Assembly: GCA_014695295.1 (NCBI GenBank)
Contig: JACJNY010000011.1
Location: 48,759 to 112,758, forward strand
Source: Microcoleus sp. FACHB-61
GTDB taxonomy: Bacteria; Cyanobacteriota; Cyanobacteriia; Cyanobacteriales; Microcoleaceae
Direction: 5' to 3'
Length of the DNA stretch: 64,000 nt
Of the stretch, positions 8,543-17,662 are shown piece by piece. The notes below the pieces were generated by a model, which was not told the origin of the DNA, ran no database searches, and saw only the letters and a list, made by a program, of their open reading frames with translations. Each line of letters starts with the position of its first letter. Position 1 is the stretch's first letter. The translations under genes and the position numbers were made by a program.

Positions 8543-10631
8543 ATGACGAAGCACTACCGACAAAGATTAATTACCGTAATTGCCCTCTCGTTTCTATCTT
8601 TCACATCGCCTTTGCTGTTGACTCGCAATGCTGCGGCTGGAATTGGGGACGAACCCACAGCTAATCCCAAACAGATTGCCTCCCTCACCGAGAAGTTAAA
8701 GAGTAACGATGAAACGGCACTTGATCCAGCTATTAAGCTGTTACGAAAAATAGGTGAACCAGCCATCCCTGATTTGATGGAAGCTTTGCAGGATCAGAAT
8801 TTGTCAGTCCGCCAGAGTGCTGCTGAGGTTCTAAGACAAATTGGTCTCCCTGCTATTCCTGCCTTTGTCAAAACCTTGAAAGAGTCAGATGTGTCGGTTA
8901 GTGCAGAAGCTAAAACTGCACTGCCGCAGCTAATTCTCTTGCTGAAAGACTCCGATGCAACTGTGCGTAGCCGTGCAGACTATGCTTTGGGAAGGATTGG
9001 TGCAGAAGCTAAAACTGCTGTGCCACACCTAATTCTCTTGCTGAAAGACTCCGATGCAACTGTGCGTAGCCGTGCAGCCAATGCTTTGGGAAGTATGGGT
9101 GCAAAAGCTAAAACTGTTGTGCCGCAGCTAATTCTCTTGCTGAAAGACTCCGATGTAAAGGTGCGTAGCCGTGCAGACTATGCTTTGGCAAGAATGCGTG
9201 CAGAAGCTAAAACTGCTGTGCCACAGCTAATTCCCCTGCTTCAAGATTCAGATGCAACTGTGCGTAGCAGTGCAGCCTCTGCTTTGGGAAGTATGGGTGC
9301 AGAAGCTAAAACTGCACTGCCGCAGCTAATTGCCTTGCTGAAAGACTCCAATCCAAATGTGCGTAGTAGTACAGCCTCTGCTTTGAATAAAATTCGTGCA
9401 AAAGCTTAAACTAGACTGGCGCAGCTAATTCTCTTGCTGAAAGACTCCAATGCAAATGTGCGTAGTAGTGCAGCCTCTGCTTTGAATAAAATCGGTGCAA
9501 AAGCTTAAACTGCACTGCTGCAGCTAATTGTCTTGCTGAAAGACTCCAATGCAAATGTGCGTAGTAGTGCAGCCTCTGCTTTGGAAAGAATCTTTGCAGA
9601 AACTAAAACTGCACTGCCGCAGCTAATTCCCCTGCTTCAAGACTCCGATGCAAGTGTGCGTAGCCCTGGGGCCCATGTCTTGCGAAGTATTGCTCTTCAC
9701 CTTCAAGAAAAAGCAAAGAGGCTAACTTCACCGGAGTTAAATCAGGCTGTATCAAACTTAGAATCAGCCTTGAAAATTTTGGATGAACCTAAAGCTAATT
9801 TGTCACAACCAACGAGCGCAAATCTCCGGGCATACATCAACGCTCTCAAAGCCGAACAAAGCAATCGCCCTTTCATCAAATCCCTTCTCACAAGTCCCTA
9901 CATCTGGGGAAATTATTTATTTTTTGTCTTCGGACTTTTTGGCATCCGCCCACGGTGGCTGCTAAAATGTACGGAACTTTAAAACAGAAATAATCGGCAA
10001 CAGAAACATCACCATTTGGCTAGCAAAACTCTATTAGATCGAACAACTTTTTGCCAAAAACTAAGGCGCAAGAAACGGCACTTTACCGGATATTTTTGCT
10101 GAGTTAATGCTAGACTACTTAAACAACTAAACCGCACCCTACCCGCGAATAACTTCAGCGATTTCACCGTCCACAAAGATGCTAAAATCATAGCCGGGGA
10201 ATGCCTGAAACTAACCTGTCGCCCCACACGCAGCAGCCAAGCGTCAAAATGCGAGAGATGCTCTGGGTGAAGAGAAAGCAGAATCGTGGCTCAAGTATCT
10301 ATAAAAACAACTCAGAATCATCCAAATAATAGGTGTAGCACACGACCAAACCCGTTTTTATATCGCTCCGGTAGCAGAGAATTTAGCTGCGTTGTATTTG
10401 CTAGATATTAACGGCAAAGATGAGAGTAAATGGCAAGATTTTTTGAAGGTAGCAGACTCCCAAAATTCACCAGAAGCGATCGAAGGTTTTCTGTTAGCAG
10501 TAAAAGATTGCTATCTCGATAAAATTCCCGGTGCAAAAGATACTGACTTTCTGCCGAAAGAAATGACATCGCGCTATAATATTACAATTGCCGTGCCGCC
10601 TCAATCTTCTCAAGCCGTCTCGCCAGGGTAA
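8543..10631 (+). pseudogene. Broken HEAT-repeat protein with decayed NACHT-type tail
   Basis: An open frame begins with a secretion-like signal (MTKHYRQRLITVIALSFL; an upstream ATG at 8504 is also in frame), followed by PBS-lyase/HEAT repeats of 33 residues. TAA codons at 9407-9409 and 9506-9508 interrupt the frame, but it stays open between and after them to 9982, so this was one gene. Downstream, 9983-10390 has no intact frame, yet fragments such as GNRNITIWLAKLY, LPDIFAELMLDYLN and LRIIQIIG, then an open stretch 10392-10631 (LAALYLLDINGKDES), resemble the C-terminal part of cyanobacterial HEAT/NACHT NTPases. No P-loop is visible, so the NTPase core appears deleted. Frameshifts and stops make full-length expression implausible. 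Confidence 0.7.
8903..9694 (+). repeat. Eight tandem 99-bp HEAT-repeat units
   Basis: Units begin with GCAGAAGCTAAAACTGC-like sequence at 8903, 9002, 9101, 9200, 9299, 9398, 9497 and 9596, exactly 99 bases apart. Units six and seven carry the same AAA-to-TAA change, so the nonsense allele was probably copied between neighbouring repeats. Confidence 0.9.
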
Positions 10632-10635
10632 TCTT

Positions 10636-11388
10636 ATGACGATGTACGTACCGGATTCGCAGCATTCCCAAACAAAAGTCCTCCCTACGATGTATGATTT
10701 ACCCAGTGAAGACCCGGAGGAACCCGGTTTGGCTGACGAATTTCACGAGTTTCAACCCGAACTGCTGCGTCTAACCTGCCGCCCCGCAAATCATCCACCA
10801 GAACAAATATTTATAGCGACAGGCTTTAATCTCTACTACGATTCTAACCATCTCAATTGGTACAAAAGACCTGATTGGTTTGTTGTTTTGGGGGTTCCGA
10901 GATTTTATCAAGGTGACGAATTGCACCTGGGCTACGTGATGTGGCAAGAAAATGTCAGTCCTATGGTAGCAGTAAAACAGGTGTCACTTGGAACAGAAGA
11001 TGAGGATTTAGGAATCACAGAAGAAACACCAAATAAACCGCTTACTAAGTGGCGAGTTTACGAACAGATTTTGCAGATTCCTTACTACTTTTTTTTTAGT
11101 CGGTACAACAATCAACTGAGAATATTTCGCTTGATGGGTAATCGTTACTGCGAACAACTTTTAACCGAGCCGCACTTCTGGATACCGGAATTAGAATTAG
11201 GTATAGGTTTGTGGGAAGGTTGTTATCAAGGTTGTTTGCGGTTGTGGCTGCGTAGGTACAATGCTATTGGCGATTGGGTTCTGACTCCAGAGGAGTTTGA
11301 ACGGCAGCGAGCTGAATTAGAAAGTCAGCGAGCAAATCGATTAGCCGATCGACTCCGAGCAATGGGCATTAATCAGGATGAGCTGTAA
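10636..11388 (+). CDS. Uma2-family (DUF820) putative endonuclease
   Basis: About 250 residues from the ATG at 10636 (an in-frame ATG at 10588 overlaps the upstream relic; 10642 is a third option). The start TMYDLPSEDPEEPGLADEFH is characteristic of the large Uma2 family of cyanobacteria, which has a PD-(D/E)XK restriction-nuclease-like fold. DELHLGYVMWQE and ELGIGLWEG lie where family members carry their acidic/Lys core, but I cannot place all catalytic residues with certainty. The C-terminus is an Arg/Glu-rich helix (EEFERQRAELESQRAN). Biological role is unknown. Confidence 0.75.
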   Translation: MTMYVPDSQHSQTKVLPTMYDLPSEDPEEPGLADEFHEFQPELLRLTCRPANHPPEQIFIATGFNLYYDSNHLNWYKRPDWFVVLGVPRFYQGDELHLGYVMWQENVSPMVAVKQVSLGTEDEDLGITEETPNKPLTKWRVYEQILQIPYYFFFSRYNNQLRIFRLMGNRYCEQLLTEPHFWIPELELGIGLWEGCYQGCLRLWLRRYNAIGDWVLTPEEFERQRAELESQRANRLADRLRAMGINQDEL

Positions 11389-11453
11389 AATTAAGTAGCA
11401 GCGCGAAATACTGTCTGCGGTGTCAATAAAAACTTATTAACTAAAAATAACTT

Positions 11454-13322
11454 ATGCCAGACTCTACCTCACTGCGCGATCGCTACCTAGCCCTAATCGA
11501 TAAAATTGTCGAAATCACCCTCAAAGGTCAAATTCGCTCTAAAGAACAAGTCTATCAAATGCTGGTGCAAGACATTGGCACCGGTACCGGCGAAATCTTT
11601 GAACGCTGTTTCGGCGAACGCCTTGATGCCGCAGAAAATCAACTCAGAAATGAAAAAGACGAAATTAAACAAGCAAAGGCAAATCGCACCCTCCGAGCTC
11701 TCAAAACCATCCAAGGAGAATGGGAACGCTGGCAGAAAGATAACCGCGTCGATCGCGAAATTGCATCCTCAATCCAACAAATCCTTACCGCCGAATCTAA
11801 CAGCCGTCTCCTGGCATTATTGCAAGTAATCGATCCAAATAAAGAACATCCGCTGACTCTGGCTCAACTGCAGCAATTGGCAAAATCCCTGCACCAACAA
11901 ATGCTGCAAACTGCAAATCCCGAAACCGAGCGAGATTTGCAGCAAATCACCGCCGGTATTGCCAAAGGTTTAGAATCTTGGCAGCGGTTGGAACCGGAAC
12001 TCGTAGGCTGGATTTATCAGCCGCAGCAGCTAGGATTTGCTGGTAGTCCCGAACAAAATGGGCCTTGGGCTTTTTGGGCAAAAAAAATTAACAGTCCCTT
12101 TCCCCAGGCTCTCTTGAATACTATTGCGCTCGGTGAATCGGTAGTTCAATTCGCAGCCAAGCAATCGAATTTAGAGTTAGGCGGGTTGGTGGAATTAGCG
12201 ATTATCTTGCAGTGCTTGCAGCGGGCGTTGGCGACATGGTTTGACAAGCAAGTTTACGATTCCAAAGTGTCAACAAAAGCTTCAATTTCTACTTACATTA
12301 CTTTTGCTGTAATTTGGAGTCAGCTAGCTAGTGGGTTTAATAATTCTACCAAGAGCGGCGAGCAGTTGGCAAATGCTTGTTTTCAAGTAACTTTGCAAAT
12401 TTTGCGCGCTTTTTCTCAGCGAGAATATTTTCCGCTTTACGGCGGGATTTTTGCTTCGTTTGATGGTAAAGCTCTGCGCCATACTTTGGATTATTTAGAC
12501 GAACCGCTGCGGCGAGTTGAAGGTACTCAAGCGAAAGCTCGGATTCTGACGCTTTTGGGTTATTCGATGCAGGCGGCTGGGGCCTACGAGCGATCGATCT
12601 TGCTGCACAAGCAAGCGCTGGAAATTGCCCGCTTGGAAGGAGACAAAGCTTGCGAAGTTGCCAATCTCAATCACATCAGCCGCAACTATGTTGCTCAAAA
12701 AAATTATCAGGAAGCGATTAATTACAGCCAGCGGGCTTTAATTATGGCCAGACAAGCGGGAGAGCGACAAGGCGAGGCAAATGCCCTGGCTAATTTGGGT
12801 TACAGCGAAGTGTTTCAAGCGCGGCAGTTGGAGGAGGTGGAACCGGAGGTTTATGAGAGTGCGATCGGTTATTTGGAACAAGGTTTGTTGCTGTCGGAAA
12901 GATTGGGCGATCGCCAAAGTCAAGCTTTTTGTTCCAGCAGTCTCGGTATCGCGAAAATTGCCCTGGAAAATGCTGAAGCTGCGATCGAATATTTGCTCAA
13001 AGGTTGGCAAGCTGCCCAATTTTCTGGCGACTTATATTTGCAAGGTCTGAATTTGGCTTATTTGGCTCAAGCTTATTACAGAATCAACGCACTAGAACAA
13101 GCGATATTCGCTGGCAGTTTGGGGATGTATACTTTGGAGCAAATTGGGGCGGCGGAGTGGCGCCAATCGGCTGGTTTGCTGACAATTTTGCGGGGCCAAA
13201 TGGGCGCTGAAGCTTTTAAACAATCTTTGGCGAAAAGTCGAGCGAACATCATTCCGGCGATCGGTGTTGACGGCTACGATTACATCCCGGAGTTGCTGGA
13301 AAAATATCAGCAATCTATTTAA
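11454..13322 (+). CDS. Tetratricopeptide-repeat protein
   Basis: 622 residues without a signal peptide. The N-terminal 200 residues are helical and charged (for example NQLRNEKDEIKQAKANRTL); from about residue 360 onward there are four to five TPR units, including GDKACEVANLNHISRNYVAQ and GERQGEANALANLGY, each with the A/G and Y/F spacing of TPR helices. Such proteins are protein-interaction scaffolds; no catalytic domain is visible. It follows the Uma2 gene by 65 bases on the same strand, but no shared function is evident. Confidence 0.75.
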   Translation: MPDSTSLRDRYLALIDKIVEITLKGQIRSKEQVYQMLVQDIGTGTGEIFERCFGERLDAAENQLRNEKDEIKQAKANRTLRALKTIQGEWERWQKDNRVDREIASSIQQILTAESNSRLLALLQVIDPNKEHPLTLAQLQQLAKSLHQQMLQTANPETERDLQQITAGIAKGLESWQRLEPELVGWIYQPQQLGFAGSPEQNGPWAFWAKKINSPFPQALLNTIALGESVVQFAAKQSNLELGGLVELAIILQCLQRALATWFDKQVYDSKVSTKASISTYITFAVIWSQLASGFNNSTKSGEQLANACFQVTLQILRAFSQREYFPLYGGIFASFDGKALRHTLDYLDEPLRRVEGTQAKARILTLLGYSMQAAGAYERSILLHKQALEIARLEGDKACEVANLNHISRNYVAQKNYQEAINYSQRALIMARQAGERQGEANALANLGYSEVFQARQLEEVEPEVYESAIGYLEQGLLLSERLGDRQSQAFCSSSLGIAKIALENAEAAIEYLLKGWQAAQFSGDLYLQGLNLAYLAQAYYRINALEQAIFAGSLGMYTLEQIGAAEWRQSAGLLTILRGQMGAEAFKQSLAKSRANIIPAIGVDGYDYIPELLEKYQQSI

Positions 13323-13351
13323 GGTTGTATTCATTGCCCGCGCGGGGATTA

Positions 13352-13415
13352 GAAACCGGGTTTATTCGGAAAATCAACTGGGTTTCTGGTGGATGTTTTG
13401 AATAAACCCGGTTTC
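13352..13415. repeat. Inverted AAACCGGGTTT element after the TPR gene
   Basis: GAAACCGGGTTTATTC (13352-13367) and its perfect complement (13400-13415) flank a 32-base loop. It sits between two convergent genes and may end both transcripts. It is one copy of a family seen at several other intergenic places in the window. Confidence 0.7.
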
Positions 13416-13438
13416 TTTGGCCTTCAACCTGCCAATAA

Positions 13439-14095
13439 TTAATGCTCAACTATCACCGGCGTTCCAACTGCGACTTTCTCAAATAAAGCCTGTGCGTCTT
13501 TATCAAACATTCTGACGCAGCCGTGAGAAGCCGCCCCCCCGATCGACTCTGGATTCGGAGTACCATGAAAACCAATTACATTTTTGCCATCCGTCCAAAA
13601 CCCCATCCACCTACTTCCTAATGGATTGTCCGGCCCAGCAGGAATAAGTTCTCCTGTCCAAGGATTTTGCCAAACAGGATCTTTGATCATTTGCATAACT
13701 TTAAAATTGCCTGTAGGAGTTTCCCAGCCGCCTTTCCCCACAGCAACCGGGAAACTGGCTTGCACCTTATCTTGTCGGTAAACATAGACGCGGCGTTCTC
13801 GCAATTTCAGCACTAAACGCACTTCTTCAATTGGATTTACCGGAGGCTTTGGTTCCTGCGGAATATACCGAAATGGTTCTCCCAGGGGCGGTAACTCTGG
13901 TGCTCCGAGATCCGGCAACTTTGGCTCGGATTGGACCGACTGCGCTGCGATCGCACTATTACTTGAATTAGGCACCTGTGCGGCAGCCGCCTGCTGTAGG
14001 GCGACAGACAGCGCCGCTGCACTCAAGCTCAGCACAATTAGCTGGTTAAATAAAAATTTGCTGTTCACCATTGTTTTGTTCGCTAAACTCCTCAC
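13439..14095 (-). CDS. Secreted L,D-transpeptidase (YkuD domain)
   Basis: 218 residues. An N-terminal signal peptide (IVLSLSAAALSVALQQAAAA) targets the protein to the envelope, followed by a Pro-rich linker and a YkuD domain from about residue 90. The catalytic signature is complete: FHGTPN and, downstream, ASHGCVRM with the nucleophilic Cys. Such enzymes make 3-3 peptidoglycan cross-links or attach proteins to peptidoglycan. The start may be Met1 or Met9 (MVNSKF). It converges with the TPR gene across the inverted repeat at 13.35 kb. Confidence 0.85.
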   Translation of the reverse strand: MRSLANKTMVNSKFLFNQLIVLSLSAAALSVALQQAAAAQVPNSSNSAIAAQSVQSEPKLPDLGAPELPPLGEPFRYIPQEPKPPVNPIEEVRLVLKLRERRVYVYRQDKVQASFPVAVGKGGWETPTGNFKVMQMIKDPVWQNPWTGELIPAGPDNPLGSRWMGFWTDGKNVIGFHGTPNPESIGGAASHGCVRMFDKDAQALFEKVAVGTPVIVEH

Positions 14096-14744
14096 CAGCA
14101 GTTCCTACAAAGTTCCTATCTAATTATCCGCAAACTGCACCCGCTTACTAAAGTTTTGAGATGGCTTTTTGACGGTCAAGGCTACGCCTTTTTTAGTTTA
14201 TATTCCACAACTGATAGTTTGTAACTCAACACAAAGCTTCTGCAATAATACCAAAAAAACCCGGTTTTAATAAGGGTATCAGTAGATATCCGCGAGAGAT
14301 TGTCGTGAAAAAACCAGGTTTATGCGTAAATCCTGCAAGAAAATGATTAAATTTTACCTCCGACTAATTTAATTTTTTAGCAAGGGCCGGCTGGCGATCG
14401 AGCATTGAAACTATGGGGCTGCTGTATCCGGCAAGCACAATCTGTCTTTTGGCACAGTTTCCCGCCCAGCAGTGACACTTAGCTTGGCTTAAAAAAACTG
14501 CAACGCTCGATCTAACAAACTCAATATATCACGCCAACACTCTAGAGATCCCAACCGCTGAACTTGTTGTAAATCGGGAACTTATGATGTAAAATTTAGT
14601 CTTTCAATACTTGTTCGATAATCTTTTTTTGAGATTGTCATAAATTTCCTACTCTGGGGATTAAACTAGATAAGGTCTAGAGGTTGGGACTTTCGCGCAG
14701 CGGAAGCAAACCCGACCCTGAATAGTAGTTAATGTGAGGTTTCA
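14096..14744. other. 650-bp intergenic region with structured elements
   Basis: No convincing gene. It holds two degenerate copies of the AACCCGGTTT/AACCAGGTTT repeat (about 14256-14325), a 117-base segment closed by GATCGAGC/GCTCGATC (14396-14403 and 14505-14512) with internal CTGCTG/CAGCAG pairing, and a leader hairpin next to the following gene (14682-14717). Confidence 0.5.
14682..14717 (+). promoter_or_regulatory. 5'-UTR hairpin of the Pro/Ala-rich protein gene
   Basis: GGTTGGG (14682-14688) pairs with CCCGACC (14711-14717), and inside it CTTTCG pairs with CGGAAG, giving a long two-part stem 28 bases upstream of the start codon. A leader control element is plausible; I do not recognise a named riboswitch. 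Confidence 0.4.
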
Positions 14745-15251
14745 ATGCGTATTCAGAACATCAAATTATTGACAGGTGCAACCCTGTCCGTGCTAATTTC
14801 GGCGGTCTCAGTACATCCTGCGATGGCTAACCCTGCAACTCAAATAGCCCAAACGCAGACCACCACAACAGCAAGCACTCGAACCATTGTCGGTTTTGTC
14901 AAAAGTATTGTCGGCGAGGTAGTAACAATTCGCGAAGAAAACGCGCCGTACAGGACTCTCAGGGTTCAAAGATGCGTCCTGAGAATTATTGGCCTGGTAC
15001 CGGGAATGAAAGTCAGAGCCACCGTAGCCGGGTCTCAGGTGCAAAATATCGCCGTGATCCCCGATTATAAGGTGGTAGCCACAACGGTTGCTCGTCCCGC
15101 GACCCCAGCACCGGCACCGCGTCCGGCCCCAGCACCCGCTCCGGTACCCCGTCCGGCTCCGGTACCGCGTTCGGCTCCCGCTCCGATTCCGGCTCCCCGT
15201 CCGATTCCGGCTCCGGCTCCCCGTCCGGCTCCTGTTAGAGGACTTTGGTAG
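14745..15251 (+). CDS. Secreted small protein with Pro/Ala/Arg-rich tail
   Basis: 168 residues: signal peptide (ATLSVLISAVSVHPAMA), a small central domain of about 70 residues beginning RTIVGFVKSIVGEVVTI that looks like an all-beta fold, then about 60 residues of low-complexity APAPRP/PVPRPAP repeats ending RGLW. The DNA of the tail is itself repetitive (GGCTCCGGCTCC). The tail resembles peptidoglycan- or polysaccharide-associated linkers. The function is unknown. Leader hairpins upstream suggest post-transcriptional control. Confidence 0.65.
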   Translation: MRIQNIKLLTGATLSVLISAVSVHPAMANPATQIAQTQTTTTASTRTIVGFVKSIVGEVVTIREENAPYRTLRVQRCVLRIIGLVPGMKVRATVAGSQVQNIAVIPDYKVVATTVARPATPAPAPRPAPAPAPVPRPAPVPRSAPAPIPAPRPIPAPAPRPAPVRGLW

Positions 15252-15255
15252 AGCT

Positions 15256-15625
15256 AGGTTATACCATTTTCGATTTTCGATTGCGAATGACCAAAAGCAA
15301 TTTGGTCACAAGCCCCCTGATTCATTCGTGGAGCGAGAAAAAAGCTGCGAATCCCGATCGCCAGCCCCCGGGTTTATCAGTGGGGTCGCTTTCTTCAATC
15401 TTCAATCAAAAATCGAAAATCAAAAGTGTTAGGTTATACCATTTTCGATTTTTGATTTTCGATTTTCGATTGGGAATGACCAAAAGCAATTTGGTCACAA
15501 GCCCCCTGATTCATTCGTGGAGCGAGAAAAAAGCTCCGAATCCCGATCGCAAGCCCCTGGATTTATCAGTGGGGTCGCTTTCTTCAATCAAAAATCAAAA
15601 ATCAAAAATCAAAAATCGATTGACT
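15256..15625. repeat. Tandem duplication of a 175-bp intergenic segment
   Basis: AGGTTATACCATTTTCG starts one copy at 15256 and a second at 15431. Both contain the same block AAAGCAATTTGGTCACAAGC, then TTCATTCGTGGAGCGAG, and end in AAAAATC-type short tandem repeats. Short frames inside are repeat-derived and not called. Confidence 0.85.
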
Positions 15626-15783
15626 GATGAAGCTCAAGGTCTGGATCACGGGCCTACAGTTGCATTCTTTTTTTGCAACTGGTATGAGTAAGCGGAATTA
15701 AGCCACCGCGTGCGCGGTGGCTTTGCTGTTTAATAGCAGTTAGAATAATAGAATTGTCCAGCAATTGTTGAGAAATCGCTGCT

Positions 15784-17130
15784 ATGTATTACCTGCGTTT
15801 CTTGCTGCTAATTCTGCTGTTGCCGGTGATTGCGTGCGATCGAGCTACAGATGCGATCGCCCCTGCAGTTGGCGGCAACGCCCCCCTGTCGCAAGTTCCC
15901 TCCCCTGCACCGCTGACAAATGTTCGGACAAATCAAATTGTACCGACCAAACCGCTTTCGCCGCAGCCAATCCGCATTGTTGCAACTTCTTTGCCGCAGC
16001 CTTTCGCCAGCGAAAGCGCCTCGAAATCTCCTCAAGTAGTACCCATTCCCGCATCGCCAGTGCTGCGAGTGCCTCCTGGTTTTGTCGTCAACGTTTTTGC
16101 TGAGAATTTAGACGCTCCCCGATGGCTGGCTTTGACGCCGACAGGCGATGTTTTGGTAACAGAAACCCGGCAGAATCGGATTACGCGGTTGCGGGATGCC
16201 AACGGCGACGGCGTTGCTGAGGTTCGCAAAACTTTTGCAAGTGCCCAAAACGGGTTAAATATTCCCTTTGGTATGGCTTTTGCCGATCGCTATTTTTTCC
16301 TCGGAAATACCGCTGAAGTCCGCCGATTTCCATACACAAAAGGGCAGGAACAATTGACCGGTAGCGGTCAAAAAATTGCCGATTTACCGGGCGGCGGCTA
16401 CAACCAACACTGGACGCGAAATGTTGTCGTTTCCCCCGACAAGAGCAAGCTTTTCGTATCAGTTGGATCGCAGTCTAATGCCGATGTCGAACCGCTGCCG
16501 AGGGCGTCTGTTCAAGTGATGAATTTGGACGGCAAGAACCAGCAAATTTTTGCTTCGGGTTTGCGAAATCCGGTGGGATTGGACTTTCACCCAAAAACCA
16601 ATCAACTCTACACAACAGTCAACGAACGCGACGGTTTGGGAGATGATTTGGTGCCGGATTACTTGACAAGAATTCGTCAAGGCGAGTTTTACGGCTGGCC
16701 TTACACTTATTTGAAGCCGAATTTGCTCGACCCGCGCCACGCCAGAAACGGCAATAGCGATCGACCTGATTTAGCTGCTAAAACATTAATGCCAGACGTG
16801 CTGTTTCAGGCGCATTCGGCGGCTTTGGGGCTTCAGTTTTACGACGGCAAAACGTTTCCAAAAAGATTCCTGAACGGGGCATTTGTGGCGTTTCGCGGCA
16901 GTTGGAATCGGAACGCTGGAACAGGTTATAAAATCGTGTTTGTACCTTTTAATGCGGCGAACGGACGCCCTCAAGGTTATTATGAGGATTTTCTGACTGG
17001 TTTTCTCACAGATCCGTCGGGCCCGAAAACATGGGGGCGGCCAGTTGGTTTGCTGGTTTTACCTGACGGGAGTTTGCTGTTTACTGAGGAAGCAAACAAC
17101 CGGATTTATCGGGTGCAGTATCGCGGCTAA
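15784..17130 (+). CDS. Sorbosone dehydrogenase-family (PQQ-type beta-propeller) lipoprotein
   Basis: 448 residues. Lipobox LLPVIAC with Cys18 indicates an envelope lipoprotein, followed by a Pro/Ser-rich linker to about residue 95. The rest is a beta-propeller of the sorbosone/glucose dehydrogenase superfamily: VFAENLDAPRWLALTPTGDV, GLRNPVGLDFHP, GEFYGWPYTY, FRGSWNRN and PVGLLVLPDGSLLFTEE are typical blade motifs. Family members oxidise sugars using PQQ, but many cyanobacterial relatives have no demonstrated activity. It is followed by a strong terminator. Confidence 0.82.
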   Translation: MYYLRFLLLILLLPVIACDRATDAIAPAVGGNAPLSQVPSPAPLTNVRTNQIVPTKPLSPQPIRIVATSLPQPFASESASKSPQVVPIPASPVLRVPPGFVVNVFAENLDAPRWLALTPTGDVLVTETRQNRITRLRDANGDGVAEVRKTFASAQNGLNIPFGMAFADRYFFLGNTAEVRRFPYTKGQEQLTGSGQKIADLPGGGYNQHWTRNVVVSPDKSKLFVSVGSQSNADVEPLPRASVQVMNLDGKNQQIFASGLRNPVGLDFHPKTNQLYTTVNERDGLGDDLVPDYLTRIRQGEFYGWPYTYLKPNLLDPRHARNGNSDRPDLAAKTLMPDVLFQAHSAALGLQFYDGKTFPKRFLNGAFVAFRGSWNRNAGTGYKIVFVPFNAANGRPQGYYEDFLTGFLTDPSGPKTWGRPVGLLVLPDGSLLFTEEANNRIYRVQYRG

Positions 17131-17148
17131 GGATTGGGCGATGGATTA

Positions 17149-17188
17149 GATCCCGACTTCTTCAAGAAGTCGGGGATCTGGTTTTTTA
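17149..17188. terminator. Rho-independent terminator after the dehydrogenase gene
   Basis: A perfect stem, GATCCCGACTTCTT paired with AAGAAGTCGGGGATC around a 2-3 base loop, is followed by TGGTTTTTTAG. It lies between convergent genes. The same palindrome type is common in Oscillatoriales genomes. Confidence 0.85.
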
Positions 17189-17195
17189 GTCAGCT

Positions 17196-17651
17196 TCAAA
17201 CCTTGCTAAGTTGAGATTCACCGGAAAGTTTTTGAAAAATTAATAACCTATCTTCTTCCGCAGTTTCGCGATTTAAATCAGACAATTCGTAATAGGAATC
17301 GGTTTCTGGCAAGTAGATTGCCGGTAAATTTTCAGGCAGGATTAAATAAGTGTTTTTCACCTGTAAATCATTGTCTATATCTAATGAATATAGAAATCCG
17401 TCAACAGGATTTACAATTAACTCGTGCAATGAAACTTGTCCCTCTATGTAAAGCTTGAGAGTTACTCGTGCAACTCTGAAAACCAACCAGCGATTGTACA
17501 AATTATCTACATCGCACCAAGAATAAAGATAGCTATCGCCGTATTCATTCTCAAAAAGCGATAGTAGCGGGCCGTCGAAATACTCTAAATTGACTATGTT
17601 TCTGAGAGTTAGAGGAAATTTACTTAGTTTAAATCCTATTAATTGTTCCAT
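17196..17651 (-). CDS. DUF6575-like small protein
   Basis: 151 residues from ATG 17651; an in-frame TTG 24 bases upstream would overlap the preceding gene and is less likely. The start MEQLIGFKLSKFPLTL followed by YFDGPLLSLFENEYGD and YLYSWCDVDN resembles a small domain (DUF6575) that I recall from cyanobacterial proteins of unknown function. No signal peptide or membrane segment. A TAAGG-type ribosome site precedes the ATG. It lies 11 bases after the next gene upstream (17663-18094), so the pair is one operon. Confidence 0.55.
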   Translation of the reverse strand: MEQLIGFKLSKFPLTLRNIVNLEYFDGPLLSLFENEYGDSYLYSWCDVDNLYNRWLVFRVARVTLKLYIEGQVSLHELIVNPVDGFLYSLDIDNDLQVKNTYLILPENLPAIYLPETDSYYELSDLNRETAEEDRLLIFQKLSGESQLSKV

Positions 17652-17662
17652 ATTTTTGTACC

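Noticed and set aside
15252..15691. Overlapping frames in the duplicated intergenic segment.
   Set aside because: They are created by the tandem repeat (same peptide twice) and lack start context.
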